A stretch of DNA of 64,000 nt. It comes from Cichorium intybus (taxonomy: Eukaryota; Streptophyta; Magnoliopsida; Asterales; Asteraceae). The notes under the pieces are model-generated. The model was not told the origin of the DNA. It worked only from the letters and a program-made list of their open reading frames with translations, and ran no database searches. Each line of letters begins with the position of its first letter. Position 1 is the first letter of the stretch. Of this stretch, positions 46,788-58,245 are shown one piece after another. Location: assembly GCA_023525715.1 (NCBI GenBank), contig CM042011.1:62447854-62511853 (forward strand), given 5' to 3'. Made by a program: the position numbers and the translations under genes.

Positions 46788-47005
46788 TTCCTTTTTTTTT
46801 TTTCGTTTTTCGTATCTTGAGCCTCGGTAGTCCGTTTTCAGTTCCGATCGTTTTCTCACGTAGGTAATTGAAAATTATACACAGAAAAATTATAAAAACA
46901 CAAAAATTCACACTTTTAAAAATTGACTAAAATACCCCCGGGTTGCCTCCCGGTTAGCACGCTTGTTTAACGTCGTTGGCTCGACGCATGGCTCCCAAAA
47001 TTTGA
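46788..47005 (-). other. spacer after Athila pol
   Basis: Non-coding stretch between the pol stop and the palindrome cluster. It includes CCGGTTAGCACGC-like sequence near 46950 with no recognised role. Confidence 0.5.
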
Positions 47006-50000
47006 TTATTGGGAACGGGCCGGCTCGTCTAATTTTTCGTCCTCAACGTTTTGCTCGACGAAATTTTCGTAGAAAGGTTTTAGCCGATGTCCATTTACCT
47101 TGAAAACTTTTCCAGTTGTGTTGCTTCTTATTTCTACTACACCATAAGTAGAAATATTAGTTACAATAAATGGTCCTGCCCATCGGGACTGAAGTTTTCC
47201 TGGAAAAAGTTTTAGACGGGATTGAAAAAGTAACACTTTTTGGCCAATTTCAAAGCTCTTTCGTGTGTTGACCTTGTCATGAAAGGCTTTGGTCTTTTCT
47301 TTGTATATTTTTGAATTTTCATAGGATTCGTTTCGTATTTCTTCCAATTCTTGGATTTGAAGTTTCCCATGAATTCCATTTTCTACAAAGCTTTGGTTTA
47401 AGCGTTTGATGGCCCAATACGCTTTGTGTTCAATTTCTACCGGTAAATGGCAAGCTTTTCCAAATACAAGACGGTAAGGAGACATACCTATTGGTGTTTT
47501 ATATGCGGTGCGGTATGCCCAAAGAGCATCGTCTAAACGGATACTCCAATCCTTACGACTTGTACTTACCGTCTTTTCCAAAATGGACTTGATTTCTCGA
47601 TTGGAGATCTCGGCTTGTCCATTTGTTTGCGGATGGTAAGTTGTGGAAACTCGATGTAGGACCCCGTATTTCTTGAAAAGCGCCTCTATCGTTCGGTTGC
47701 ATAAATGTGATCCTCGATCACTTATAAAAGCCCTCGGCATTCCAAATCGACTGAAAATGTTAGCTTTTATAAAATCTGCAACCATTTTGGAATCGTTAGT
47801 CCGCGTGGCTTTTGCCTCTACCCATTTAGAGACATAATCCACTGCTAGAATTATGCACATATTTCCAAAGGATGATGGAAACGGGCCCATGAAATCTATT
47901 CCCCATACATCAAATATTTCGCAGAAAAGTATGGATGTTAATGGCATTTGGTCCTTTGGTCTTAAGTTTCCCACTTTTTGACATTGCTCGCAAGATTTGC
48001 AAAACTTGTAAGCATCGGCAAAAATAGTGGGCCAATAAAATCCAGTTTCTAGGACTTTATGGGCTGTTCTTTTAGGACCAAAATGCCCTCCACAGGCTTC
48101 GGCATGACAAAAGTTTAAAATAGAGTGTACCTCACGGAGCTCTACGCATATCCTTATGATCTGGTCTGGACAAAATTTCCACAAGTAAGGCTCATCCCAC
48201 ACATACTGTTTTGAATCTTTCTTCAGTTTGTCTTTTTGAGCTCGAGTGTAGTCTGATGGGAAATTTTTCGTGACCAAATAGTTCACCATGTCAGCATACC
48301 ATGGTGTGATTGTCTGGTTGGTAAGCAACTGTTCATCTGGGAATGAATCATTTAGCAGGTTTGGATCTTCATTGTTGATGATCCTACTTAGATGGTCTGC
48401 AACTAAGTTTTGTTTTCCGCTTTTATCTCGGATCTCCAAATCGAACTCTTGAAGCAGTAGGACCCAACGAATGAGCCTAGGCTTTGCATCTTTCTTTGAC
48501 ATCAAATACTTTAACGCTGCATGGTCAGAAAAAACAATGACTTTGGTTCCCAACAAATATTGTCGGAATTTTTCCAAAGCAAATACAATGGCAAGAAGCT
48601 CTTTCTCTGTCGTTGAATAGTTGCTTTAGGCGGGGTCCAATGTTTTCGAAGCGTAGTATATGAGATGGGGGACTTTGTCCTTCTTTTGACCCAACACCGC
48701 CCCTACCGCGTGATTACTTGCATCGCACATAATCTCGAACGGTAGACTCCAATCTGGCGGTTGAATGATGGGTGTGCTTATCAACAGGTTCTTCAAAGTT
48801 TCAAAGGATTGTTTGCATGCGTCAGAAAATTCAAACTCTACGTCTTTTTGTAGAAGTTCGCACATCGGTCTTGAGATCTTTGAAAAATCTTTGATGAACC
48901 TCCTATAAAAACCTGCATGACCAAGAAAAGAACGGACCTCTCGGACACATTTTGGGTAGGGTAGAGTTTTAATAACATCAATTTTTGCTTTGTCAACCTC
49001 TAAACCCTTTGCTGAAACAACGTGTCCTAGTATGAGTCCTTGGTCAACCATAAAATGACATTTTTCATAATTTATAACCAAATTGGTTTCAATGCATCTT
49101 TTCAAAATTTTTGTCAAATTATTTAAGCACTCTTTAAATGAATTTCCATACACAGTAAAATCATCCATAAACACCTCTATAATCTCTTCAACATACTCGG
49201 AGAAGATACTCATCATGCACCTTTGGAATGTGGCGGGGGCATTGCAAAGCCCGAAAGGCATCCGCCGGTACGCAAACGTGCCAAAGGGGCACGTGAACGT
49301 TGTTTTCTCTTGATCTTCCGGTGCAATGGGTATTTGGTGAAAACCTGAATACCCATCTAGACAACAATAATGAGTCTTTCCCGCTAACCTTTCCAACATT
49401 TGGTCGATAAAGGGTAGTGGGAAATGATCTTTACGAGTAGAGGTGTTTAACTTTCGGTAATCAATACAAACACGCCACCCGTTTTGCACACGGGTGGGTA
49501 CCAACTCACCTTGCTTGTTTTCCGTCACCGTGATTCCCGTCTTCTTTGGGACAACCAGGATTGGGCTTACCCACTTGCTGTCTGATATTGGGTAAATCAT
49601 TCCTGCGTCCAATAGTTTAAGAATCTCCTTTTTCACCACCTCAATCATGGGTGGATTGAGTCTTCTCTGGGCTTCTCTTGACGTTTTGTACTCATCTTCC
49701 ATGAAAATCTTGTGCATGCACATCGATGGGTTAAGTCCTTTGATGTCGGCTATCGTCCAGCCGAAGGCTTCTTTGTAGTTCTTTAGCAAACCCATAAATT
49801 CTTTTTCTTCTTCTTCAGACAGTTTGTTGGAAATGATGATTGGTAAGGTATCCTTCTCTCCCAAGTACATGTACTTTAAATGGTTGGGGAGATCTTTTAA
49901 TTCCAACTTTGGTGCCTGTGAAATGGAAGGAAGAAGTTTTTCGTTAGAAATTTGCAATGGCACTTTTGGCAAATCATACCTTGCTTTCTTTTGGTGGTCT

Positions 50001-52216
50001 AGGTATGATGCGATTTCCAGGATTTCTTGACTTAGATCGAACTTCTCGATAAGCTCCTTTGTCTTTTCCTTGTCTAAATTTCTGTTTAAGACTAGAGCTA
50101 ATAAATCAGTGTTAGACAATTCGAGGCATTCTTCAACTAATGGGTTGATTACATCAAGAAAATTTAAAGACGAAACAGTTTGTGGATAACGCATAGCATC
50201 AAAAATATTGAAATTTATGATTTCTCCATCAAATTCCATGGAAAGCGTTCCATTGAAAACATCAATTTTTGACCTTGCCGTGCTCATGAAAGGTCTTCCC
50301 AAGAGTATAGAACAAGAATTTGGTGTTTCGTCTCCACCCATATCTAAAACGTAAAAATCAGCGGGAAATACTAGTTCATTAACTTGCACCAAAACGTCCT
50401 CTAATACACCTTTTGGGTGTACTATAGAGCGATCGGCTAGTTGAATGATTACCCTGGTACTTATTAATGGTCCTATTTTTAACGATTTGAAAACGGAGTA
50501 AGGTAGGACATTAATTGAAGCACCGAGATCTAGCATGGCCTTTGGAATGTAAAGATTTCCCATTTTGCATGGAACAGTGAAAACACCCGGATCTTTACAT
50601 TTTTTCGGTAGTCGTTTTTGCAAAACGGCTGAGATGTTTTCACCAACTTTAACAGTTCCACTTTCTTTTAGTTTCTTTTTGGAGGTACAAAGTTCTTTGA
50701 GAAATTTGGCATATCTAGGAATTTGTTTGATTGCATCGAGTAAAGGAATATTTACCTCAACTTTCCGAAACATGTCCATAATTTCTTGATCTTCCTTTTC
50801 CTTCTTTGTGTTTTTTAGTCTAGATGGAAAAGGAGGAGGGGTGATTTTTACCTCAACTTTGGCTGGTTTTTTGGGAGCTTCGCTTCTTGTATCAGTATCT
50901 TCTTCGATATCTATCTCTCTTTGTCTCTCTCTTGTCAAGCTTGGTCCTTCATAGCTTTTCCCACTTCTTAAAGTAACAGCATTTACATTATGTTTGGGAT
51001 TTTCTTGAGATTGAGAAGGTAACTTACCTTGAGATTCCATATTGTTGACAGAAGTGGCTAGCTGAGCCATTTGTTGCTCCAGATTCTTGATGCTAGCTCT
51101 TGTTTCCTGTTGAAATGATTGAGTGCTTGTTGCCAAACTTTTCACAATATCCTCCAAGGACATGCTTGTGCTTGCAGATTTTTGAGGTGGAGGATTTTGG
51201 TAGTATTGTTGGGATCTTTCTTGGTTATATTGTTTTGGCCTTTCTTGATATTGGTTGCGATTTTTTTGTGGGTAGTTTTGATTTGACGAGTAGTTCCAAT
51301 TTTGGTTATTCCGGTTTGGTTCTAAAGGTCTTTGATTTTGTCCGGAAAATCCTCCCATGGCTTTTGCTTGTTCTTGCTCTTCTTGCAATTCGGGACACAT
51401 ATCAGTCGGGTGTCCATATTGTAAACAAACGCCACACGCTCTAACCGCCAGTTCGATCCCTTTGTCTTTGGTAAGTTGCATCACGGCTTTAGTTAGTTGG
51501 GAAATCTGACTTTCGAGATAGGGAGTACTTACCTCTTTTACGCTTCTTGATGGATCCGCATACCACTCGTCTTCTCCTTGGGTATGCTTGGATTCTTCCG
51601 CCATTTTCTCGATCAAGGCTCGTATTTGGGTCGGCGTTTGGTCGATCAACGAGCCTCCACTTGAAGCATTTATTAATCGTCTTTCCATTGGTGTTAAACC
51701 TTCACAAAAATATCGAAATAATTGGTAATCAGAAATACCATGTTGTGGGCATCGGGCACACAATTTTTTAAATCTTTCCCAATATGTATGTAAGGCTTCT
51801 TTCTTTCCCTGCTTGATTCCAATGATTTCCCTTCTTAGACTTGAAGCTTTTGTCTCTGGAAAATACTTGTCAAGGAATAACCGTGCAAGACCATTCCATG
51901 TTGTGACCGACCCCGGTGGTAGGTCATATAACCATTCTTTAGCCGAGTCTAGCAACGAAAAGGGGAGTGCCCTTAACTTAATTTGGTCTTCCGAGACATC
52001 GTGTGGTTTCATTCCCACACACACGACATGAAATTCTTTTAAAAATTTATGTGGGTCCTCATTTTCTACGCCCCGAAATTGAGGTAGTAAATGAATAAGC
52101 CCGAATTTTAATTCAAAGTTTGTCATGTGTGGGTAGGTTATGCAGAGAGGTTGTTGGGTAACATCTTGGGTTGTCCATTGGCGAAGTGTTCGCTCAAGAG
52201 GTGGATTTTCGGCCAT
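47006..52216 (-). pseudogene. Athila gag-pol polyprotein (main part), one in-frame stop
   Basis: One frame of 1737 codons. From 52216: retrotransposon gag domain (residues about 50-190), zinc knuckle CGVCLQYGHPTDMC (261-274, CX2CX4HX4C), aspartic protease MLDLGASINVLP (about 561-572; DLG is the usual Athila form) with LGRPF, reverse transcriptase with VCIDYRKLN and FMDDF (about 1016-1020), and RNase H. A TAA at 48626-48628 interrupts RNase H. The same frame then gives the RNase H end, the integrase HHCC finger and the D,D35E core (WGIDFMG, ISDRGSH, GQAEISNRE). Every catalytic motif is preserved, so apart from that stop and the nested insertion upstream the coding region is well conserved. ATG 52216 is internal: the natural gag start is at 61014, beyond the nested element. 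Confidence 0.95.
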
Positions 52217-52305
52217 TGGAGTGTGGTTTATTTGAGAGGGGGGTGTATGTGGGGTGTTGTTATCGGATTCGTATTCTGTTTCTGTTTCTGACGAGGAAAG
52301 GTCTT
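52217..52305 (-). other. gag N-terminal segment adjacent to the nested insertion
   Basis: Non-coding in appearance alone, but in frame with the gag start exon-like piece at 60856-61014 when the nested element and one GTCTT copy are disregarded. It contains a Glu/Thr/Ser-rich stretch just ahead of MAENPP. Confidence 0.75.
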
Positions 52306-53173
52306 TGTAACACCAAGATACTCTTTTTATAAAAATAATAAAAAGGCTAAAATGGTCATTTTACCTTGGAAGGGTAAATTGGTCTTTTGGACAGAAAAGT
52401 AATTAGTTTGAAATAATATTTTGAGTTTTGGACTTAAAATGTTATAAAAACGGATTTTTGGTCGTTTTACAAAAAAAGGGTAATTTGGTCATTTGACCAT
52501 GTGAAGGACCAAATATGAAAAATATTGTTGTTTGTGGCAAATGTATAAAGAATGGAAGTTTTATTGTAATAAAACTTGATTTTGTGGTCAAAGTTCAAGA
52601 AAATGAACTTTAGGACTAAAAATGTAAAAATTTGAGGTATAAATAAGAGAGAGTTGACTCTCTCTTTGACTGGCCATTTGTGCAGCAACGGGGATGGGTT
52701 TTGAGAGCAAAAACCTGGAAATCTTGAAGGATTGAAGCATGGAATTGGAATCATGGCTTGGAATTGGTGATTCCTTTGTTAATCAAGGTTAGTAAACTTG
52801 ATTTTAACCAAGTTCTTGAAGTGTTCTTGATTTGGTTTTATAGAAACTGAAATTTGTAAATTTCAGTTATGATTATGTGGTTTAGATAGTTTATTACTTC
52901 CATTAAGTCATGCTAAAAGGACTTAGTTCAAGGAAATGGAAGTAGATTGCTATTTATGATGAATTTGAAGTTTTGGGGTTTTGGGACTAAGAACCCTAAT
53001 TCTTCATATTGATTGATTTAGTTGTTTTGAATGGTTGAAAACCTTGTTAAAGTATAAGGTTTTAGCCTAGAAACAAACCCCAAACGATTAAGGACTGGAT
53101 TAAGGACTTAATGGGCCAAAACTGCGTGCTACAGTGCACAAATCGCGACTGATCAGGAGTCTGCCCAGGCGTT

Positions 53174-53246
53174 GGGCGCAGTGCGCCCAAGATCAGGGCG
53201 GGGTGCGCCCAGGCGCAGTGCGCCCATGACTAGGCGGGGTGCGCCC
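53174..53246. repeat. GGGCGCA-G-TGCGCCC word cluster
   Basis: A perfect 15-bp inverted word at 53174-53188 with related units at 53196-53210, 53211-53225 and 53231-53246; an identical cluster lies in the right LTR (from 59114). It lies downstream of the TATA box, hence in the transcribed leader. Confidence 0.7.
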
Positions 53247-53745
53247 CTCAGGCAGGGACTTCAAAATGCTAACTTTTGCTTGGCTTGTCCGTTTTAGCTC
53301 AAACTTGAACCGTAGGCTCGTTATGGTCTGAAAAGTTTGGGAAAATTTTTATATTGAGTTTTCGACCCCTCGGGGGCACTGTAGATCGATACGAATGCCT
53401 CGGTGAATAGTAAAATTCACATAAAGATAGTAAACGGAAAGTTTATTATCTAGGCGTTGTTTATAATGGTATTATATTGGACTCTTACGTATTAGAGTCA
53501 ATTTAGATGATTATTAACCTATTATCATTTGGTATATAAATGAATATATAGGTATGGGACAAAATGGTTGTGGTGCACACAAAGGCAAGAAACAACCGGG
53601 ATTTAAATGCAGCTAGCATCCAGGTGAGTAATCTCACTGATATCATATATGATATATGATGATTGAACTGTTACAGGTTGAAACAGCTTTGAGGGACGAA
53701 AATGACAAGTTTGAAGATATATGAAGATGACAATACCAGATAAGC

Positions 53746-53976
53746 CGTGAGTCCGTTATAGACAAGAACGGAGCTGTGAGTCAGTCAGTATTAATGGTAC
53801 GACAAGACCAGCTAAGCCGTGAGTCTTTATTAGACAAGAACGGAACTGTGAGTCGAACCTATATAGACAAGACCGGATAAGCCGTGAGTCATTACGATGA
53901 CAAGAACGGAGCCGTGAGTCTAGGCAACAGCGGGCTAACCCGTGAGCCAAGGCAACAGCGGGCTAACCCGTGAGCC
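53746..53976. repeat. degenerate AAGCCGTGAGTC / AACGGAGCTGTGAGTC repeats
   Basis: About seven alternating units of roughly 30-40 bp sharing GTGAGTC or CCCGTGAGCC, the last two being a perfect 28-bp duplication (GGCAACAGCGGGCTAACCCG...). Copied in the right LTR at 59686-59916. Confidence 0.7.
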
Positions 53977-54003
53977 ATAATTAATTCTGGATGCTATACC
54001 CAG

Positions 54004-54192
54004 CTGGTGCGGCCTTCGGGCTATGATATTCTGGTGCGGCCTTCGGGCTATGATATTCTGGTGCGGCCTTCGGGCTATGATATTCTGGTGCGGCCTTCGG
54101 GCTATGATATTCTGGTGCGGCCTTCGGGCTATGATATTCTGGTGCGGCCTTCGGGCTATGATATTCTGGTGCGGCATTCGGGCTATGATATT
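54004..54192. repeat. 27-bp tandem array, 7 units (left LTR)
   Basis: Unit TGGTGCGGCCTTCGGGCTAT followed by GATATTC. Unit 7 has one C-to-A change. Decaying units continue to about 54370. The unit is a multiple of three, which produces an artefactual RPSGYDILV repeat frame. Confidence 0.95.
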
Positions 54193-54891
54193 TGGTGCGG
54201 CCTTTTGGCTATTATATTGTTACAGGTACATGGTGCGGCCTTATGGCTATGATATCGGGTTATTTAACCCAGCTGGTGCGGCCTTCGGGTTATGATTTAT
54301 ATATTGATAATGTTTTGGTGCAGCTTATATAGCTATGACACAGAGTGCGGCTTAAATAGCCAGGATATACGGTGCGGTCCGATGTGACTAAGAAATATGG
54401 GACAGAAATGGTTGTATATGATTATATGTGCAAATAACTGACGTGGCTTGATAATTGCAGGTTATCATGTTATAGTCTGTAAGGCTATAATTTAGGATGT
54501 GAAATCCTAAGAGATATTTGGTCAGCCAGTAAGGCTAGGAGTTTGGTTTTGATATCCAAACAGTTATATGAATGTATTTCTAATACTTGTTATTTGCAGA
54601 TACGATTACTCACTGAGCTTTATAGCTCACGATATTTGTTACTGTCCCTGCAGGTTAGCATGATACTGATAGGGGACAAGATAGAGTCCGTGACTTTGAA
54701 GTGGGACTCATAGATGCTGTCAGTAGCAGCCCGGCTTTAAAGGAGACATGGTATTTTATACTCTCCTTGATACACTTGTACCCGTTTTTATTAAAATATA
54801 CCCCTTTGTTATGGTTTTATGTATTGAAACCTTTATTTAAAATGAAAAATTTTCAGGGGTGTTTTTGTTTTAAAAGTCGGGTGTTACAAGT

Positions 54892-54903
54892 TGGTATCAG
54901 AGC
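54892..54903 (+). promoter_or_regulatory. primer-binding site (initiator tRNA-Met), nested gypsy
   Basis: TGGTATCAGAGC shortly after the 5' LTR. Confidence 0.92.
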
Positions 54904-57900
54904 CGTGGTTTAAGTGAACTAGGTGTCTATAGAGTAGATTCCTGGACTTAAACCTTGAGATAGTAGACATGATGCATAGTTAGGTGTATATAGTTGTTAT
55001 TATACATATATAACCTGACTGTTGCTAACTTCTGACGTATAAGAAGTATGAACTATGAATCTTCTTGGAAGACATTTAGGACGTGAAGCTCTAGGAAATA
55101 GATCAGCCCTTTTCGCAAGGCTGCGTGGTATGAGAGCCAAAAAGGGGACGAATAGCAGAAAATCCACATGATGAGCAATATTGGCTGATGTGGTCAGAAA
55201 AAGAAATCGGTTGCTCACCCTGATTGATATCAAGGTGAAAGAAAAGTAGCTGAGACTACAAGAAAAGCAGAAAATATTGGTGGACTTCTCAGAAGAAGTT
55301 AACACGATTCAGGTCTAGCCTTGAAGGGAAGAGACCAAAGCGAAAAGATGATGTGATGTAAGAAGTGCAGGAAAAGCACTTAGAACATTTTAGAGTTGAG
55401 ACTCTACCGTTGACAAGATGAAATTACAGAAAATGGGAGCATATCGCTCGAGTTTGTTGTATGGGACGGAAGTGGTTCCAGCGTGGAACTATAGATCACT
55501 TCTTTATGAAATACTCACATGCTAAATGTGGAGTAACGGGTGATGAACCCAGGAAAGAAAGAAGAAATGAATGGTTAAAAAGGACCAGTGGTACCTTGAG
55601 CATTTCAGCAGATTGTAGAAGAAGCTCGTGAGGAGACTGATATGATCTCCGATATAATTGTTTTGAATATAACTCGTGTATGTTATATTTGATCCAAGAA
55701 GCTATGCTTTGGATTGATGACACTGATGTCTTGTTAGAATATTTTATCAATGATTATGGATGAAATTTTGAAAGTAGCTATAGCAGATAGCAAATATGTT
55801 CTAGATATTGAACACCTGGAAGGTAGATTGCCTAGGATTTACGGGACCATTTTCCCTATGAATCTGAAGCCGATGACTACCTTTAAAACTGAAGCAATTA
55901 TGCCTATATATTGGTTAGCAACGAAGTATGCTAACATGAATTGTAGAAACAAGAACATTATGGTTCTTAAATCAGAAATGAAATGGACAAAAATCCATGG
56001 TAAATGACCGTTGTTGAGAATACCGGTTATTTTCCTTTGCTTAAACTCGGAAAAGAGTTAGTAAAGGAATGATGTTGTAGATGGCATACGTGGTATTGGC
56101 CAAGTTAAATAAAGCAGTGATAGTAGTGTACTACTTTAAATAAATTCTCGGATGTTTCTTTTGAAAAGAACTTCCAGGATTTCTGCCAGATTGGTGAGAA
56201 GAGCTTATGATTAAACTGGTCTTGAGAGCCGTTCCTGTTATTTAGGCTCTATATTGATTAGCCTCTGTAGAGATGGCAGAGTGGTAAAACAATTGGAAGA
56301 AATTGGTTTTGAATTGGGGTCTCATATGGCCGAATGTGTCATCGTGTGGAGCCCTATCTTGATTGAAAAGAAGAAAGATAAGTTAATGTATATGTACATT
56401 GACTAATGAGAATCTGATATTCTTGAAACCAGATCGAATATGAGGTACATTTGTACCAGATACTGGAGTTACTTCACTGAGTTAAGTGATATGTTAAATC
56501 CTCCAAGTATGAAAATTTGGATAAAAGAAGTTTCATATTCTTTAGGCATGTAAATAATGCCAGAGATGATAAAGTAAATCCAGTGAAATTGATGATGTGA
56601 TAAACCTGGAACCGCTTGAGGAATCTGACTAAATTTGTAGTTCCTTGGATTGGCGGTTTATTATAGGATAGTTATAGAAAACTGCTCCTCGATTGCTGTT
56701 TAGCTGACTAAAGTTGACTAGAAAAAGTGAAAAGTCTGAGTGGTAGAAAGACCACAAGTATATTTTTAAAGGTTTGGAATAAACCTTGTGTGAAACTCTG
56801 ATGTTAGCAATGATGCTAAGCAGAGAAGATGGGTTGGATCATTGAAATGTATCCATCTTTGACTGTAGATGCATAATGTTGCAGTAGCAACTATGATTTT
56901 GGCATTGAAGCGTTGGAGACACTACTAGTATAGTGTAAAGCTTATCGTTTATACGGATCATAAAAGTTTGAAGTACTTTATTGATCAAAAATAAGCTAAA
57001 TATGAAATAATAAAGATAGATGGGTTACTTAGAGATTTCGGGTATGAAATCTTGTACCATCTCAGAAAGGTGTATGTGATTATAGATGCCTTGAATTAGA
57101 AAGAGTATCTTTTGAAAGGATACAACCACATGCGTGAATGTGGCAAATTGAGTACCCGAGTTGATTCGGGTACCACAGAAAGATGTGTGCACGTCTAAAA
57201 ATGTGAATAATAAATAAATGATTGAATATTAGCAGAAGTTAGTTGGAAAATCACAGTAGTTTAAAATCCTTGGAAGTTGTGAATGTGGATTCCAAAGCAA
57301 GGTGAAACGTGAAAATCATCTTGAAAAGATGTATTTTGTACTAGATATGCAGTATACCCGGAACAATACCAGACTGGATAGGTCGATAAAACCTATGTGT
57401 TGGTGGCTGAGACAGAAGAAAGGTATTGAAAGAGGTATGAAAAGTATTTGACTTGTATGTAAAGTAAAGTCAAACCGGTAGAAACGTGCGAAGAAATTGA
57501 TCCATTGTTGGCCCCAGTAAAGAAATGGGACAACATTGTTATAGACTTTGCGATAAAATCTCTGCAAATACCGTATATTGATGAACAAAGTGACCTGATG
57601 ATGCAGATTTTAGAGGATATGCTTGAAAATAACATAGCAGACCCTAGTAGAAGATGAGAAAATCGCCTGTTTTTGAGAAAATTTGCAAGAAATAGCAGCT
57701 TTCATGCTTGTAGTTTGGTGACTTACATGAAGTATGGTTTGGAATACCGTGTTATCCTCCGATTTATTGGATTGAAGATGTGATAAAACGTTGACTGGAT
57801 TCTAGATTCTTGCACAAACTGAAGAAAAGACTTGATGAGTACGATCGAATTTGAAGAATGATTAAGAAATTGTAAAACGGTATGTGAATTGCCGAATATA

Positions 57901-58230
57901 AACCTTTGAAATTCCAAGTAAAGGAATATGGTTGTATGAAAGTAATCTTTTGGAAAGGTTAAATTTGTTTGGGACGATAAGAAAGAAATTATGTAGTAAT
58001 AATTTCCAATAAATTCCTTATGATGAAATGAGGTAGATAAGTGATTAAGGTACCCGGGACAACTGGAGGAATGATATGAGAACTGTGATATAACCACGAG
58101 ATACGAAGACTAGTATGGTTAAGTGCTTAGGCAATACAATAGAGATTCCAACATGATGTGGAAGACCGAAAGCGAAACGAGGAAGACAAACCCTCAACTC
58201 CTTGTATGATTTCGGGGACGAAATCTTTTG
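54904..58230 (+). pseudogene. decayed gypsy gag-pol relics
   Basis: No usable frame, but ordered traces remain. A protease/flap-like stretch lies at about 55750-56005 (MPIYWLATKYANMNCRNKNI and KIHGK). An RT start is at about 56340-56405 (VWSPILIEKKKD then MYID), and an RNase H trace at about 56945-57095 (YTDHKSLKYFIDQ, YEILYH). A chromodomain-tail-like end at about 58125-58220 includes WKTESETRK and FRGRN before the purine tract. The order is that of a Tekay/Del-type chromovirus. Gag and most of RT/IN are deleted or unrecognisable. An 85-codon frame at 55750-56007 is part of this relic, not a gene. Confidence 0.8.
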
Positions 58231-58243
58231 AAGGAGGGGAGAA
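58231..58243 (+). promoter_or_regulatory. polypurine tract of the nested gypsy
   Basis: AAGGAGGGGAGAA, directly upstream of the 3' LTR. Confidence 0.85.
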
Positions 58244-58245
58244 TT

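Larger units (their letters stand above)
52306..54888 (+). repeat. 5' LTR of the nested gypsy element
   Basis: 2583 bp, TGTAACACC...GGTGTTACA. TATAAATA at 52638-52645 is followed by a GAGAGAGTTGACTCTCTC hairpin, so U3 is only about 330 bp and over 2 kb of LTR is transcribed. It contains CpG words (53174-53246), CGTGAGTC repeats (53746-53976) and the 27-bp array. Confidence 0.95.

Noticed and set aside
54004..54252. RPSGYDILV repeat protein (and its copy near 59947)
   Set aside because: Artefact of a 27-bp LTR repeat whose length is a multiple of three; open in several frames.
55750..56007. Independent small gene
   Set aside because: Its residues align in order with the gypsy protease/flap region; it is a chance-open part of the decayed pol.
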